Origin: Trichosphaerium sp. ATCC 40318
Taxonomy: Eukaryota; Discosea; Flabellinia; Trichosidae
NCBI GenBank assembly: GCA_038496445.1
Contig: JALMLS010000497.1
Coordinates: 1-64,000, forward strand
Reading direction: 5' to 3'
DNA length: 64,000 nucleotides
Both the position numbers and the translations under genes were made by a program. Below the pieces are notes generated by a model. That model saw only the letters and a list, made by a program, of their open reading frames with translations. It searched no databases and was not told the DNA's origin. This document shows, piece by piece, positions 22,616 to 33,894 of this stretch. How positions within the stretch are numbered: the stretch's first letter is position 1; every line of letters begins with the position of its first letter.

Positions 22616-22707
22616 ATTCAGCATTTTGTTGCTTGATGCTAGGTTTTGGACCATGTATAGAACACAAACATTTAAAAGCATGTGTTACAACACCATTTAG
22701 AGCATGT
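22616..22707 (+). repeat. Direct repeat flanking the transposon-like element (partner 23689-23779)
   Basis: ATTCAGCATTTTGTTGCTTG through AGAGCATGT occurs here and again at about 23689-23779 with small gaps. The left copy ends exactly where the element starts at 22708; the right copy runs on past AGAGCATGT without the element. Confidence 0.75.
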
Positions 22708-23491
22708 ATTGTCCGTATCATTCAAGTTTGCTAATCTTTGCAACTTTTTGCTGTTTGTGACTTTTGATTTTCGAGTTTAGTCAGATCTGACAGATCTTGC
22801 AACTTCTGTTAGTTCTTACAGAACTGACAATTTTGCTAGAACTAGCAGACCCAACGTTTGAAATGTGATTCACGTTATTGAAGGCTTGCTAGGCAGAAAA
22901 ATCATGAATTTGCACTGGCCACGTGTTTTTAAAAACCCACCCAACATTTATTTTATTTTACATTTTTAGTTAAACGGTTACATGGCGCCCGTACCACAAT
23001 ATCGCCTCCAGAGATAATTTGAGCGCTTTTGATACGCCTCTTGAGTGTCGCCTCTTGACAGTTTTTTCCCGTCTTGACGCTATGATTGTGTCAGCACTAG
23101 CGCGTGGCGGCGTAGTACGTTAGGCAACAAATAACGAGTAATTTGTACCTTTTGGTATTGTTCGGCTCCTTTGGGCGCTTCTTTGGTGAGTGTAGCGTTT
23201 ACAAGCGCACTTACACAAAATACTGCGATAGTCTTGTTAGATGATGTGACTTTGACATTGTATTTTTTTCTTGCCTTAAGGTACATAAGCACGGCAAGCA
23301 AGGTACATAGACTGGAGTTGTGGAATGTGATGCATTCACATTGCACTGAACCTTCAAGTTTTTAACAGATCTGACAGAACTTACAAGAACTAGCAAAAGT
23401 GACAAGATCTGACAGATCTGTTAGTTCTTGCAAGATCTTACACTTTGATACTTCTGCCAAACCTGTCGCAAACTTGAATGATACGGACAAT
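22708..23491. mobile_element. Non-autonomous DNA transposon (784 bases) with inverted ends
   Basis: The two ends are exact inverted copies over 24 bases: ATTGTCCGTATC... at 22708-22731 and its reverse complement at 23468-23491. The element is flanked on both sides by ATGT (22704-22707 and 23492-23495), a 4-base target duplication. Inside both ends there are dense short palindromic words (CAGATCTGACAGATCTTGC, AGAACTAGCA), forming subterminal repeats. A minus-strand open frame of 88 codons (23346-23080) has no transposase features, so the element is probably non-autonomous. Confidence 0.85.
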
Positions 23492-23609
23492 ATGTCCCTC
23501 CATCTGTAACCTGGACCACAACACAACCATCAACTTTACAAATAGAACCGACTTGAAATGACCTGCCGCGATTAAGGTCAACAACACTTCTTGTACTTTG
23601 TATGTATAG

Positions 23610-23690
23610 AGGTGGTCATAGCCGTTTAGCCGTTTAAGTTGTTGGGACGGGCTCTCACCTGCAAGAAAAATTAGGTAAAACTCAAACTAT
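23610..23690 (+). repeat. Dispersed repeat, copy 2 (see 7835-7960)
   Basis: Begins AGAGGTGGTCATAGCCG and ends AAAACTCAAAC; opposite orientation to copy 1. Confidence 0.55.
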
Positions 23691-24171
23691 TCAGCATTTT
23701 GTTGCTTGATGCTAGGTTTTGGATGTATCGAACACAAACATTTAAAAGCATGTGGTACAACCATTTAGAGCATGTAGAACTTAGGAAAAGCATGTGGTAC
23801 CACCAACAAAATCTCACATTTTAAACATTTTTCAGATTTTGTTGCTACTTTCTGGCTCGCTGTTGGATAACAGGCTATAAATTTTTGTACTACTGCCTCA
23901 GTTTGTACATTCAAGCCGCATTTTTACCCTAGTTAATCACCGTAGCGTGTCTTGCATCTTGTTATAAAAGATAACTTAACCAAATTTTGAAAAGTGTTCA
24001 CATAACGGTTTACGTCATGTCATGACATTTGTAAACCGTTCTTGTAGCTTAATTGTTAAATATGTGATTATTGGTATTACCTTGACTACCCATGACTATA
24101 GATATATGCGCAGGGTACATAAACAATTGGCTCTTTTGTCTACAACATACTTATTTAATTCAAAAAAACAG

Positions 24172-25131
24172 ATGAGCGAAGAATCGGCCAAAGAAACTGT
24201 ATTACAGCTTCCACCTGAATTACAATATTATATTATAGACTTTGATATCAGTTTATACATAAAATGGCCACTTTTAGCGAAACAGGCAGCGACAACAACT
24301 CGATTTGACTTTGACTTAAACAAACATGGCAAATGGCTTAAATTAAAAAAAAAGAGGAACAGGATTTTAGAACAGAGGTGTTGGCTACATGGTAAACAGC
24401 ATGGCGAGTATAAAAAGTGGAAGAAAGGTGTTCTCCGTACACTGGTGCACTATAAAAACGGCAAAAAGGAGGGAAAAGCAAAGGTATGGAGCGGCGAAGG
24501 CAAGTTGAGATCAGAATGTTTTTATGTCAATGATAAGAAGGATGGTGTTCAAAGAAAATTGCACCACAATGGTCAAATAGAAACAATATGTGTTTATGTG
24601 AATGGTAGAATAGAAGGAGAATATAAACAGTGGTACAGCGATGGTAAATTGAAAGAGGAAAGTTACTTTGTCAATGGAAGACTACATGGAAAAGTTACAA
24701 CAAGGGCATATACTGGCATTGAAGCACGTGGTTTTTATGTCAATGGCAAGCTTGAGGGTGAGTATTTCACTTATAAACACGGGTCATTATTTGAACAGTA
24801 CCATTACACAAACGGTAAAAAGCAAGGTGAGTATAAGGCATGGCACAGCAATGGGAAAATAGCTGCTTGTCATTTCTTCAAAAATGATGTGATTGAAGGA
24901 GAATGTAGGGTGTGGTTTCCTTCAGGCCAACTGCATCATGAGTACAAGTGCGTTAATGGTGATGTACATGGCGATTTTATGGAATACCATACAAATGGAC
25001 AATTAATGAGGAGGACATCCTACTTTGAGAATGTGAGGGATGGCGAACAAAAGCTATGGAATGAACAAGGAAAACTTATGGCAAGAACTATGTATGTTTA
25101 TGGAGAAATGACTAAACAAACACGTTACTAA
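24172..25131 (+). CDS. F-box-headed MORN/YwqK-repeat protein, intact copy
   Basis: Intron-free gene of 319 residues. I chose ATG 24172 (MSEESAKETV), which sits just before the conserved head LPPELQYYIIDFD..LYIKWPLLAKQ; the frame is open further upstream but without matching sequence. After the head and a GKW turn come about twelve repeats of the form C/Y-F-Y-V-N-G-K-x-x-G-E-Y-K-x-W-x-x-N-G-x-L. The head resembles a short F-box; the repeats are the MORN variant also known from bacterial YwqK and from giant viruses of amoebae (Marseilleviridae), where the same head-plus-repeat design is common. Function is unknown; a scaffold or ubiquitin-ligase adaptor is a fair guess. It is the best reference for judging the other three copies. 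Confidence 0.85.
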   Translation: MSEESAKETVLQLPPELQYYIIDFDISLYIKWPLLAKQAATTTRFDFDLNKHGKWLKLKKKRNRILEQRCWLHGKQHGEYKKWKKGVLRTLVHYKNGKKEGKAKVWSGEGKLRSECFYVNDKKDGVQRKLHHNGQIETICVYVNGRIEGEYKQWYSDGKLKEESYFVNGRLHGKVTTRAYTGIEARGFYVNGKLEGEYFTYKHGSLFEQYHYTNGKKQGEYKAWHSNGKIAACHFFKNDVIEGECRVWFPSGQLHHEYKCVNGDVHGDFMEYHTNGQLMRRTSYFENVRDGEQKLWNEQGKLMARTMYVYGEMTKQTRY

Positions 25132-25430
25132 TGATGATATTATTGCATATCTATGATTTGTTCATTTCTTTACTGTACAAACCACTGCAGGCTAAAATAA
25201 AGGAAGCTGTTACATACATGCATTTCAGGTTAATTGTTAAAAGTGTTGCAAAATCTTGTACTTGCGTTCATTGAAGTTAGCTGAGTTAAGTTAGGCATCA
25301 GTTTGACGTAGCTGGGTCTATACCGTTCAAGTGTTGACTATAGGCCACAATAACAACAAATTTGGGTGTTTCAACAATGACGTTAATTATTTCATTCATG
25401 CAAGTTATGGAGAACAGCGAGATGATTTAT

Positions 25431-26946
25431 TTATATTGGTATTTTTATTTTACTTACTTTCTCCTGGTGTGAAAAGTACAACATGTCCTCATGGTAAGCA
25501 ATACTAGTAATATCCTCTGTTTTATTATGATTCATTCTAATATGAACAATATCGCCTGTGTCAACAAACAATCTGAGTATTGAACCTCCCCAACAAAAAA
25601 GTAAGCTGCCTAAAAAAGTATCTTTAGCTTTTTTCTGACAAAAACAGGAACACCAGTGCTGAAAAATGGTAATTTTGACTATTCATAAAGACAGTAAAAA
25701 AGTCCCACATGGTTATATTCTACCAGAGACGCTGAGTACTACGCAAGCGTAACTGTACAAAAAACAACAAAAGTATGTTTGGTTTTTTTTTTTTTCAAAA
25801 AGAGTGGTCTTGTGACTGGCATGTTGTCTGCACAGTACTTGTATCAACAACGTACCGTTTTTATAAAATATATAACCCCATTTATAAATACATTTTCTTT
25901 TAAACAAAAGTGTTTCAACCTTTGTTTCGAGATTCAAACAATATATCAACAATGTTTGCCATTGATTTGCTCTGTAGTACAAATTGCCCTTCCCGTCAAA
26001 TGCCAGGCCGACAGGGCGTTTAGCTTGTATGATTTCTTTGATATCTTCATCATAAAGACGTCCACCATTATTTGAAAATGTTGGATTCCTTACCACACAA
26101 AAACGGTTCTCCTTTCTCAAGGAGTAGCAAATGTCACCTGACGGCATAATAGAAATACCTCGTGCCCAATTATGTGAATAAATAAGTACTTTTAGTGTAT
26201 TCGTGTTCGCTTCCAAGTATAATATACGCTACATAATCTATTAAAACAAGAACTTGTATATGTACATCGGTGTGTACTCTGTTGACTAAATAAGGAAAAA
26301 GTGAAGTAAACTTACACATGTACCAGAATTACAAAAGAAAATGTTGTTGTTCTTGTCCACTACAACATCTTGTGGGAATTGAAGTTTATCCCTTGTAGAT
26401 TCAAACGTTGTTGTTTTGTTTGTTTTTATATCGATCTTGTGTATTAAATGGAGCTTATTGTCAATCACGATCAACTAGTATAATGTTGTAAGAAAAAACT
26501 GAGATACAAAGTTGCTGTCTCAACTAAATTTTGGCTGACACGTGGGAAAATACTGATAACGTACATTACCATCATTATCGAAGGCAAGTCCCCTTATGTT
26601 ACCACAAATCGCTGATAACTCTTCACCTAAACACCAACTGTCAAATCAAACAGATAGAACTTTTCTCGTACCACCTACACCATGTATCACTGAGTGCGTT
26701 GTAGCTATAGTCTTAAAAAGTTGTGTAAATGAAGTAGTATGTCAAATGACTCTATATTGCGTTGTTTTAGAGTGGTACCTTGTACAATAACGAGCCTTTA
26801 CAGACATTACACAGAAATTTGCTCGTAAGCATTGTATTCAATAATGCAGTAGGTGTAGAAGCGAAATCTACGATACAAAGCGCTATTTCAGGTGGAAGTA
26901 TGGAGAAACCCTCATTTGCGTTTGTTTCACGTTTCTCTGGTTCCAT
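25431..26946 (-). CDS. F-box protein with NHL-type beta propeller
   Basis: Exon 1 (26946-26779, exactly 56 codons) encodes a clear F-box-like head (FSILPPEIALCIVDFASTP, then SKFLCNV). Later exons encode NHL repeats: GNIRGLAFDNDGN, LQFPQDVVVDKNNNIFFCNS, ARGISIMPSGDICY, KRPVGLAFDGKGNLYY and ITSIAYHEDMLYFS. NHL repeats fold into a six-bladed propeller that binds proteins or RNA. At least five introns interrupt the propeller. The stop at 25431-25433 is the first in frame after the last blade, but a GTAAGT just before it leaves room for one more exon. I infer a substrate-binding SCF adaptor. No membrane segment or RING is seen. Confidence 0.75.
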
Positions 26947-28165
26947 TAATACAGTCGCGTACTGTCCAGTGTGCTATGCTTCGCCGGAGCAAGATTGTAG
27001 GGTTCAGAAGGTCAAAGCCAGCAAAATAAACTGAGTGAATCTCGCACCCCAATTTTTACAGTTGCTGTGAGAAAAAGCCACGTGGTATTGTTACTATTCT
27101 CTGATTACAATTAATCATGAGATTAATGGTGTCTCGCTAATGAACATTAAAATGTATTCTCTGAATTATGTAACATGTAAACAGCTATTATCCTAAAACT
27201 AAGGCCACATCTCTCTTACACGTATTGTCGGTATCGTTCAAGATTGAGAAACTTTGCAGCTTTTTGTCGTTTGTGTTCCTAAAGAAATAGACGGTTTTTT
27301 TTCACATTATTAGTCCTGGTATACCCAAAATTCTCGTTCGTGTTTTTTCACATGCAATTGACGTGTTTGGAAGGACCTTTCCTGATTTCATAGCATAAAG
27401 TGTACCTTTCGTCGTGCTCAGTACATAGGCACGTATTTATGCAATGTGTTACCACTGAATGTTGGAGGATTGGGCTGATTTTTTCTTTTCGTGTAACTGT
27501 TTTCAACACATGATTAAGTATAACATGTTACCACGCTATGAATGTATCGCCGCATACAACATGCAATAAATAGTACGAACAGTTATCTAAAGTTTTTACA
27601 AAACCGAGTGAGCAGGGACAGTGCATATTGGTTTGTCAATAAGGATTGAGTGCCAAACTTTACTGATATTATGTAAATCACGATAAAAAATATGTACAGT
27701 ATAGCGAGGTTACAATACAGACTTGTACAAACTTCTCGTATTGCTCTTGGCAGTAAACTGTAAGTGCAACATTGGATAGTCCAATACAATATTATACGAC
27801 AGACAACTATATGGTAACAAATACAGGCTACAGAATTGCAAAGATACAAAAAAAATAAAAAAATAAACAATGTGAAAACTAACATGGACACTACTCGTAT
27901 AATAAGCGACCAAACTTACTGTGTAGATGCAATGTGTGTAGTGCTTACGCCATGGCGAAAAATTCTTAATCATGGTTGAGTAAGTTAAATTTGCTGTAGG
28001 TGCTATCACTTTAATTCGTTTTCAAATAATTTTTTTATTTTTTCTTTTTACTGAGCAATAGAATGAGTACAATTACCTACATAAAAGATCAATAACTTCA
28101 AGTGCTCAAAGAACTGTTATGGTTTTTGTTCACAAACACGATTAAAAAATAAGTTTGGTGCCTGG
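26947..28165. other. Noncoding stretch
   Basis: Contains a half-copy of the transposon end at 27224. Minus-strand open frames at 27583-28009 are hydrophobic but AT-driven, with no recognisable family. Nothing else supported. Confidence 0.4.
27224..27280 (+). mobile_element. Remnant of one transposon end
   Basis: ATTGTCGGTATCGTTCAAG and the following AACTTTGCAGCTTTTTGTCG match the left end of the element at 22708 with a handful of changes. I find no matching right end nearby. Confidence 0.6.
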
Positions 28166-29552
28166 CTAGTGTTTATCAACGAAGTGTTGAGGTTGTAGCT
28201 CAGACTCATTTAGATGCAAAATAATAATAAACAGAATGAAACGTACAATTTTTTCTTTGAGAATAAATAAAAGTGCTGACGTTAGTACTGACTGTATGGC
28301 CTTCGCAGAGAACCCTTTATATAAACCTAAGATGCCTTCCCCTTCCATTATTGTCTGTAAATGCAATATCAGTAAAAAAGCACGTGAAAAGTAAACTCTT
28401 TAGCATGCAAACTTAGAAAAAACTTACCTCAAAAGATTGCATCATTGATTGGTATTTAGAATCTTCTTGCTCTTCTCTTTTACGCACCTAAACGCAATGT
28501 ATTTTAGATCACAAATTCAGAAAAAGGGAATCCAGTAGTCAGTAACTAGGTAATAGCAACGCTAGAAACTAGTCTTCGTGCAAACAAAATTTGTTGGAGA
28601 TGAGTACCTGGAGTCTTGTCTTTACTACAATGTATGGATAAGTCGCTATCGTAGCGGCTAATTTAGACAATGCACCAAGAACAAATAGCTCTACTCCCGT
28701 AATATTCTTAGTACCCTTCCAAGCTAACAATCTCAATTTTGCTCTTTCAAAAACGGAATACTGAATAACAGGATTCAAAACTAAAACAAGAGCAGGCATT
28801 ATTCCCTTCCATAGAGCAAAGATTCCTTCTTGTTGAATCAATGACGACAGTGTAGCAAACGTTGATGTTTTTTCCTTTGATTGCTGCTGTCTCACTGTGA
28901 TTATCCATATTGGATTAGTAAGCAAGGCAGTCATACACCCTATCAGAAAAAGATTAGTGGGGTTTTTTTTCGCCTGAACTTAAAAATCATGTGCTGATCA
29001 CGTGGTATCAACCAACGCTTACAAACATTTACGAGTGTTAATTCTATAATGTAGTATTTAATTGAAGGTAAAAAAGCGTACCAGCGAGTGAAGACACAAT
29101 AATGTTTTCAGTGACATGCAAAGCTCTCCCGCTTGCTTGTTTTGCTGCCATTTTATTAAAAAGCTCATAAAAGTAGTAATACGCCGCTTGAGTTGCTGCG
29201 TTACCAACCATTGCCGAATACCACCCTCTACAAAGGTGTAAAAGGAGAAATAAGCTTGTTTTTCCGAAACTTACTTGTATAGCGCCTGACCGCCTTCGGA
29301 TGATATTATCTTATTAATCTGTTGCGTCATGGTCATTGTAATCTCCTCTTCGTTAGCCTACAATTTGGTAACATTTAGAATGCCAGTACGCTTTCAAACC
29401 TGGCGTCTTGTAGTCTAAAATACAGTTTAGGAGCGTAATATATGATTATTGAAGCGTACAAGTACGGATAATGGAAAAGTAGCTGTTAGACTTAGACATC
29501 CACCTAAAGCGCCTGCTAGTGCGTGGAGAAGCGCTGTGCCTTCACTTGCCAT
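28166..29552 (-). CDS. SLC25A17: Peroxisomal adenine-nucleotide carrier-like (mitochondrial carrier family)
   Basis: Start ATG 29552 (MASEGTALLHALAGALGG). The three-fold carrier design is visible: ALGGCLSLTATFPLS, then TALLTNPIWIITVRQQQ and EGIFALWKGIMPALVLVLNP, then LSKLAATIATYPYIVVKTRLQ and EGILGLYKGFSAKAIQSVLT. The NP(I/L)W motif in repeat 2, the LNPVIQYSVFE stretch and the GLYKG.SAK..Q.VLT.AL end match SLC25A17/PMP34 and the yeast and plant peroxisomal ATP carriers rather than mitochondrial ones. It would exchange ATP/ADP/AMP (or CoA, NAD) across the peroxisome membrane. About seven introns. The 3' end is less sure: the last frame runs to 28166 but a GTACGT after LKEKI could begin another intron. 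Confidence 0.85.
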
Positions 29553-29618
29553 TGTTGTAGTAAGGTTGTTTTGACTTTACCAAGACTTGTTCTCGCTCTT
29601 TTTTGTTAGCTGTTAGCA
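29553..29618. promoter_or_regulatory. Very short shared promoter region between divergent genes
   Basis: Only 66 bases separate the start codons of the carrier (minus, 29552) and the GalT-like gene (plus, 29619). Both must be transcribed from this stretch or from inside each other's 5' ends. No TATA-like box is obvious. Confidence 0.6.
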
Positions 29619-31117
29619 ATGATTCTACCGCGTGTATTTAAACGCTACTATGTAGCGGAGCGCAAGGTTACATTAGATTTCAAATTAGACAATATTGGCG
29701 GTGTTGAAGTTCGGAGAGATCCTTTACTCCATCACATCACAAGGAACGTATATTAAATGCGTATGAACGCCAACAAAGCTTAGAATAAACCCAGAGCGTG
29801 CCTCTAGACCAAAACAAACAGCGAGTACATCAGCAGCCTTAAATAAGCTCATAGAAGAAGCTGGCGATGGCCCTTTCGCGTTAAAAAATGTTTCAGCAGT
29901 GCGTTAATGTCAAATGCTTCAAAACGTCATCTCTAAAGCTAAAAGTAGCTGAAAGAGAAGCTCACACCAAGAATATGCAAGTTATTAAATATTTCAAAGT
30001 CTGTTGGTGTGTTTGAGAGAAATGAGTGTCGTTTCTTTCCAAACAAGTTTCCTTTTGGAAGCAATCACGTTGTTGGTACATCAAAAAAATACTTTAATGT
30101 TGGCTTAATAACAAGTTTTTTTTTTTAACTTCCAGGTGTCATATCTAATGCACCTTACGTCGAAATGCAGGATTTCAAACGTGAGCAACTAGCTGATATG
30201 TTATGGTGTGCAAAGAAGCTAACAAAAGCGTTTAATGAGGCGGATTGTAAGACCATCACAAGATATCTTTTTTTTTTTATTTATTTTTATTACAGCCAAG
30301 GATATATTTCCTACATTGATCTGGAACTACCTTCCGCCAAGTGGAGGATCGATTGTGCATCCCCATGTGCAACTACTTGTAGAGTCAAGAGCAATTAATA
30401 TAGTAGAACAAACGATAACAAGAGCACGTGCTTACAAAGAGACGGAAGGAGCAGAATATTTTAAGAATTTAATTCGATTAGAAACTACTTTAAAGGACAG
30501 GTTAGCATTGCCTTGTTGTTAATCAACTCCTTGTATAGTGTATTAATGCATTTATGTAGGTACATTGGTAGCTACGGTTCAACTGTCGTATTAGCACCAT
30601 TCGCACCACGAGCTTACAACGAAGTCCATATTTTTATTCCTGGATGTTCAACAATAAGTGACCTAACAGATAGACAAATCGGTGACTTGTCGATTGCAAT
30701 TACAAGGGTTCTATTCGGATACAAACAACTAGGTATGCCACAACTACTATTACATGAAGCGCATTTATCCTTACATTTTCCTAAGGCTTGGGCTCGTTTA
30801 ACATGGCTTCAGTATCAGGTAAAACACTTTAGCGGACAAGTTTTGACCTTTGTTTGTAGGTCCTGTTAATGGCTCTGAGGACTTCACATTACATTTTAAA
30901 TTATTTTCACGCCCACATCCTAATGGTATTTATACAAATGATACTGGTGCTTTTGAAAGACTATATGATGAATTTGTACGATTTGATGAAACTCTTTTTG
31001 TTTAAATTGTTTAGTCGCATTTTACTCAATTGTACTTACACGAAAAATCTTTTTTAGGTTGTTGATATGTTCCCTGAACTATTGGCTGAAGAGCTAAGTA
31101 AAAGATTCGATAAATAA
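29619..31117 (+). CDS. GalT-like nucleotidylyltransferase (HIT superfamily)
   Basis: Matches the galactose-1-phosphate uridylyltransferase/ADP-sugar phosphorylase group. Exon 1 from ATG 29619 ends near 29754 with EVRRDPLLHH, the family start (R.DPL.). Then PERASRPKQT (29795 on), a segment FPNKFPFGSNHVVG, SNAPYVEMQDF, and GGSIVHPHVQLLVES carrying the HPHxQ nucleotide-binding motif with the catalytic His; then STVVLAPFAPRAYNEVHIFIP and a C-terminal half ending at 31117. About six introns. The junction after exon 1 (near 29754-29795) does not keep frame as I read it, so an exon or a base is uncertain there. The enzyme would transfer UMP or AMP between a sugar phosphate and a nucleoside phosphate. 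Confidence 0.75.
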
Positions 31118-31437
31118 AACAGAAGATTTTGTTTCTTGAAACAATCACAGTTTGGCCTTGTTTGGCCTTTGTTGAAAACATGCGCGCGTAGAAAATGTTG
31201 GTATACGTCTATATGACGAGTAGAACGCCTGGGTTGAAGGCGTACAAACTGACTGCGTCATGATAAAACGAAGGAAAAAAATAAAACCGCCAAGTGTCAT
31301 TTTTTTTGATTCTCTAAGAAAAGCGCGTGGTGATTCTAAAACAAGTTGTTTTATTGTTAGAACCTCGTTTTAGCAACGATGGGGTGGTGAGTGATAAAAT
31401 AAAGGTATTTGTGGCGTTTGAAAAGATTGTTTACCGC
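31118..31437. other. Noncoding stretch
   Basis: Convergent 3' flanks. A TTTGGCCTTGTTTGGCCTTTG direct word pair sits near 31152. No gene seen. Confidence 0.35.
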
Positions 31438-31808
31438 TCAAATGTATTCGTCTTCAAAATCTTCGTCTTCCCACCTTTGAGTTGCTATACAAACGCGTAA
31501 GAGGGGTTTTTTAGAGTAAATTGGTAGGGAGGCGTACATTTCTTTTCCTGTGGAGTATTTTCAGCTTTGGCTTTTATAGCTTTCTTTTTACGCCTTGGTT
31601 TACCGTTCCACCACCTATCAAGCTTTTTGTATATTTTAGGTGACAAGTAAATGGTGGAACCAAGCACTGCGCCCCAGTACGTTACTATAAACCACCTAAC
31701 GAACTAAGTGGACGCAAGTTTAACCACTATGTACTCATAAGGCGTTTTTGGCTTGTAACGAGCCCAACTGACTAAACGAGTACTGATCTTGTAATACCAG
31801 TTGCTCAT
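31438..31808 (-). CDS. Small single-pass membrane protein, unknown
   Basis: ATG 31808 opens MSNWYYKISTRLVSWARY; after a short intron near 31693-31715 comes a hydrophobic span (RWFIVTYWGAVLGSTIYL), then a strongly basic stretch (GKPRRKKKAIKAKAENTPQE), and after another intron near 31490-31500 an acidic end (RWEDEDFEDEYI) with stop 31438-31440. The layout (short N-terminus, one membrane helix, basic loop, acidic tail) resembles small subunits of mitochondrial complexes, but I do not recognise it. Confidence 0.5.
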
Positions 31809-32105
31809 TATGCATAATAAGCTCAGAAGTATCTTGACCCGGAGAAATAGCAGCTATTTATTCCAAGCCATTCTAAACAGCTTATTACGCTCACAAAATG
31901 AGCATTCTATCAATAGTGACAACGTTAGGGCTGGTAATGTTTGCTGGTTGGACTTTAACGAATACGTACCGTTACGCCACTGGCGACTACTTTACCATAA
32001 ATGGGCTACCCGAGGTACCATAAAAACTGTATTTTTCACACGAAAAAGCGTGCACAGGTTTTTTACCGTTCGTAATCGATTAATATAGCTAAAACTCTTC
32101 CTAGA

Positions 32106-33140
32106 ATGCTATGGAAGCGATTGGTGTCCATAACTATACTGATCTGTGCGTTATTATGTTGGCACATCGTTTTACAGTTTTCTAGTGAAGCATTTTCAGC
32201 CCGTGTTTGGGAAGCCAGATTCGCTCACCATTTAAAGTATCCAACATCTCTTGTTGTTGAATCTCATGTACATCTGTCTACTCTATATGGTGCCTTATAA
32301 CGGAAACCAAGTTAGAGAGATAGCTGACATTGTCTTGTTTGTTTAGGTTTGATTGTACCTTTTCAGTTTTCAACAACTGTACGCAGCAGCTTTCCTATGA
32401 TTCATAGAGTATGTGGGTGTATCCTTTTCTATTTGTTGTTGAAATTGCACAAGGCAGCGTTTATAATTTTAACTTTTCTTGTGCTGCTTTGCTTGTTGCG
32501 CGCTTGTCACTTCGCTTCTGCCTGGTCCATTGCTTAAACAAATGTTATTGACATTATAAGCTTTGTTTGCTTGTAAAGTTTCAGACCAAGAACGTGATGA
32601 GTGGTAACTTGCCAAGCATGCATAATTTTACTACTTTCTTAATTTTGCTTTGATTGTTTTTTTTTCCTTCACTCTTTTGAGACTTGTACTACCTTCTGAG
32701 TATATACTTGAGTATTACAGGTATAATGTTAGGAGTGAATACAACACATGATATACATGTTCCAGTGGTAGCAGTACTAAATGGAGGATTGTTCGTGTAT
32801 GCAATATACAATTCATACATTGCTGCAAAAAATAAGAGATTTTTGGAACACAGAGCATGGAATCTCAGATCCCTTGCTTGTTCAGTGTTTGTACTTGTAC
32901 AGCGATTTTTGTTTGGTGTTTCTTTATCTTTCCTACCACCTGCTGATGTACGTGTTTTGGAGTTATTTTTAATGAATGTTGTACCTGACAATTTGATTTT
33001 GTATTTAGGATCACACATCTTGGATGAAGAATTGGGACACTGCTTTTGCATTGGGCAATTGGTTAAGCTTTGTTCTATGCAATATGTTTGTAGAGTATTA
33101 TATATCCTTACAGAAACCAAAGAAGCGAAAAATATACTAA
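32106..33140 (+). CDS. DUF2306-family multi-pass membrane protein
   Basis: ATG 32106 begins a membrane helix (LVSITILICALLCWHIVLQF). After introns come VPFQFSTTVR and FPMIHRVCGCILFYLLL (the HR.xGR-like DUF2306 motif), SITGIMLGV, a helix LNGGLFVYAIYNSYIAAKNK, and EHRAWNLRSLACSVFVLVQR (the second family motif, HR.WM.R..A). An intron from GTACGT at about 32948 to TTTAG at 33009 is required: it removes a frame that lacks membrane character and gives HTSWMKNWDTAFALGNW followed by a last helix and the tail KPKKRKIY, stop 33138-33140. Total about six to seven helices. The paired His residues suggest heme or quinone contact, but the family function is unknown to me. Confidence 0.8.
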
Positions 33141-33411
33141 TTAAGCATAATAGCACTGTTTTACACAAGAAACAAAATAGTGGAATCAGATTCCACTTTC
33201 CTACTTTCTCATTATTTTCACATCGTCAGTTTACTAATAATAACATGATGCCATCACATGTTAATCTAAACAAAGGTTTCACCTAAGCAGTAAGATGATT
33301 ACTTAGAGAAGCGCTCTATGAGCAATTCAAAAACAGAATTGTTAAGTGAGTTTATTTTTTGACATTATTTCACCACTTGGTAAAACTGACAACGTATCGC
33401 TGTACTCCACA

Positions 33412-33729
33412 ATGCAGAATAACCGATTTGACATTCTACCAAACGAAATAGTGCTCACAATATTCGAAAATACTGACACTTTAACGCTAGTGTACTGTGG
33501 TAGCGTATGCAGGCGTTGGTACGTGAGTTCAGATATAAACCGTTTTTCTTGCTTACAGGAGCCCTCGGTAGGCGCGATTTAAGCGTCGTAGAGTCTCTAT
33601 GGCCTATTTACAATGCTGAGCACTCTGTACGTTACTAAAGACCGCATTTGCTGTCAACTACGTGTTCTAGCTCGCTTACCATCTCGAAGGGCGCTAGAAG
33701 AGCTAATTACTTGCTTCGTAAACGAATAG
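33412..33729 (+). CDS. Short F-box protein
   Basis: A good F-box: FDILPNEIVLTIFENTDTLTLVYCGSVCRRW, then after an intron 33519-33571 RDLSVVESLWPIYN, as in many F-box proteins where W-R-x-L follows. A third exon (33671-33729) adds LPSRRALEELITCFVNE and a stop. The product is only about 75 residues, with nothing after the F-box, so either further exons were missed or it is a truncated adaptor. It would bind Skp1. Confidence 0.6.
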
Positions 33730-33894
33730 AAGCAAAAGGACGGCGAGAACATCGCACACTTCAAAAGTACCGTAGAAATCATTTTATTCAGAAGATTGAC
33801 ATTTTGACACTTTAGGAAACATGATTTTGAACTTTTTCGTCGACTGCTTTTCACTTGTCCTCTTGTTTCTCATATCTGTGTTAACCAGTTTCAT

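Noticed and set aside
22776-22860. CRISPR-like spaced repeats (AGATCTGACAGATCT words)
   Set aside because: Irregular spacing, palindromic and confined to the transposon ends; also a eukaryotic genome.
23080-23346. Minus-strand open frame inside the transposon-like element as a transposase
   Set aside because: 88 codons, no DDE-type motif or DNA-binding motif visible; too short.
27583-28009. Hydrophobic minus-strand open frames as a membrane protein
   Set aside because: Overlapping frames, Ile/Phe/Tyr driven by AT content, no consistent helix pattern or splice signals.
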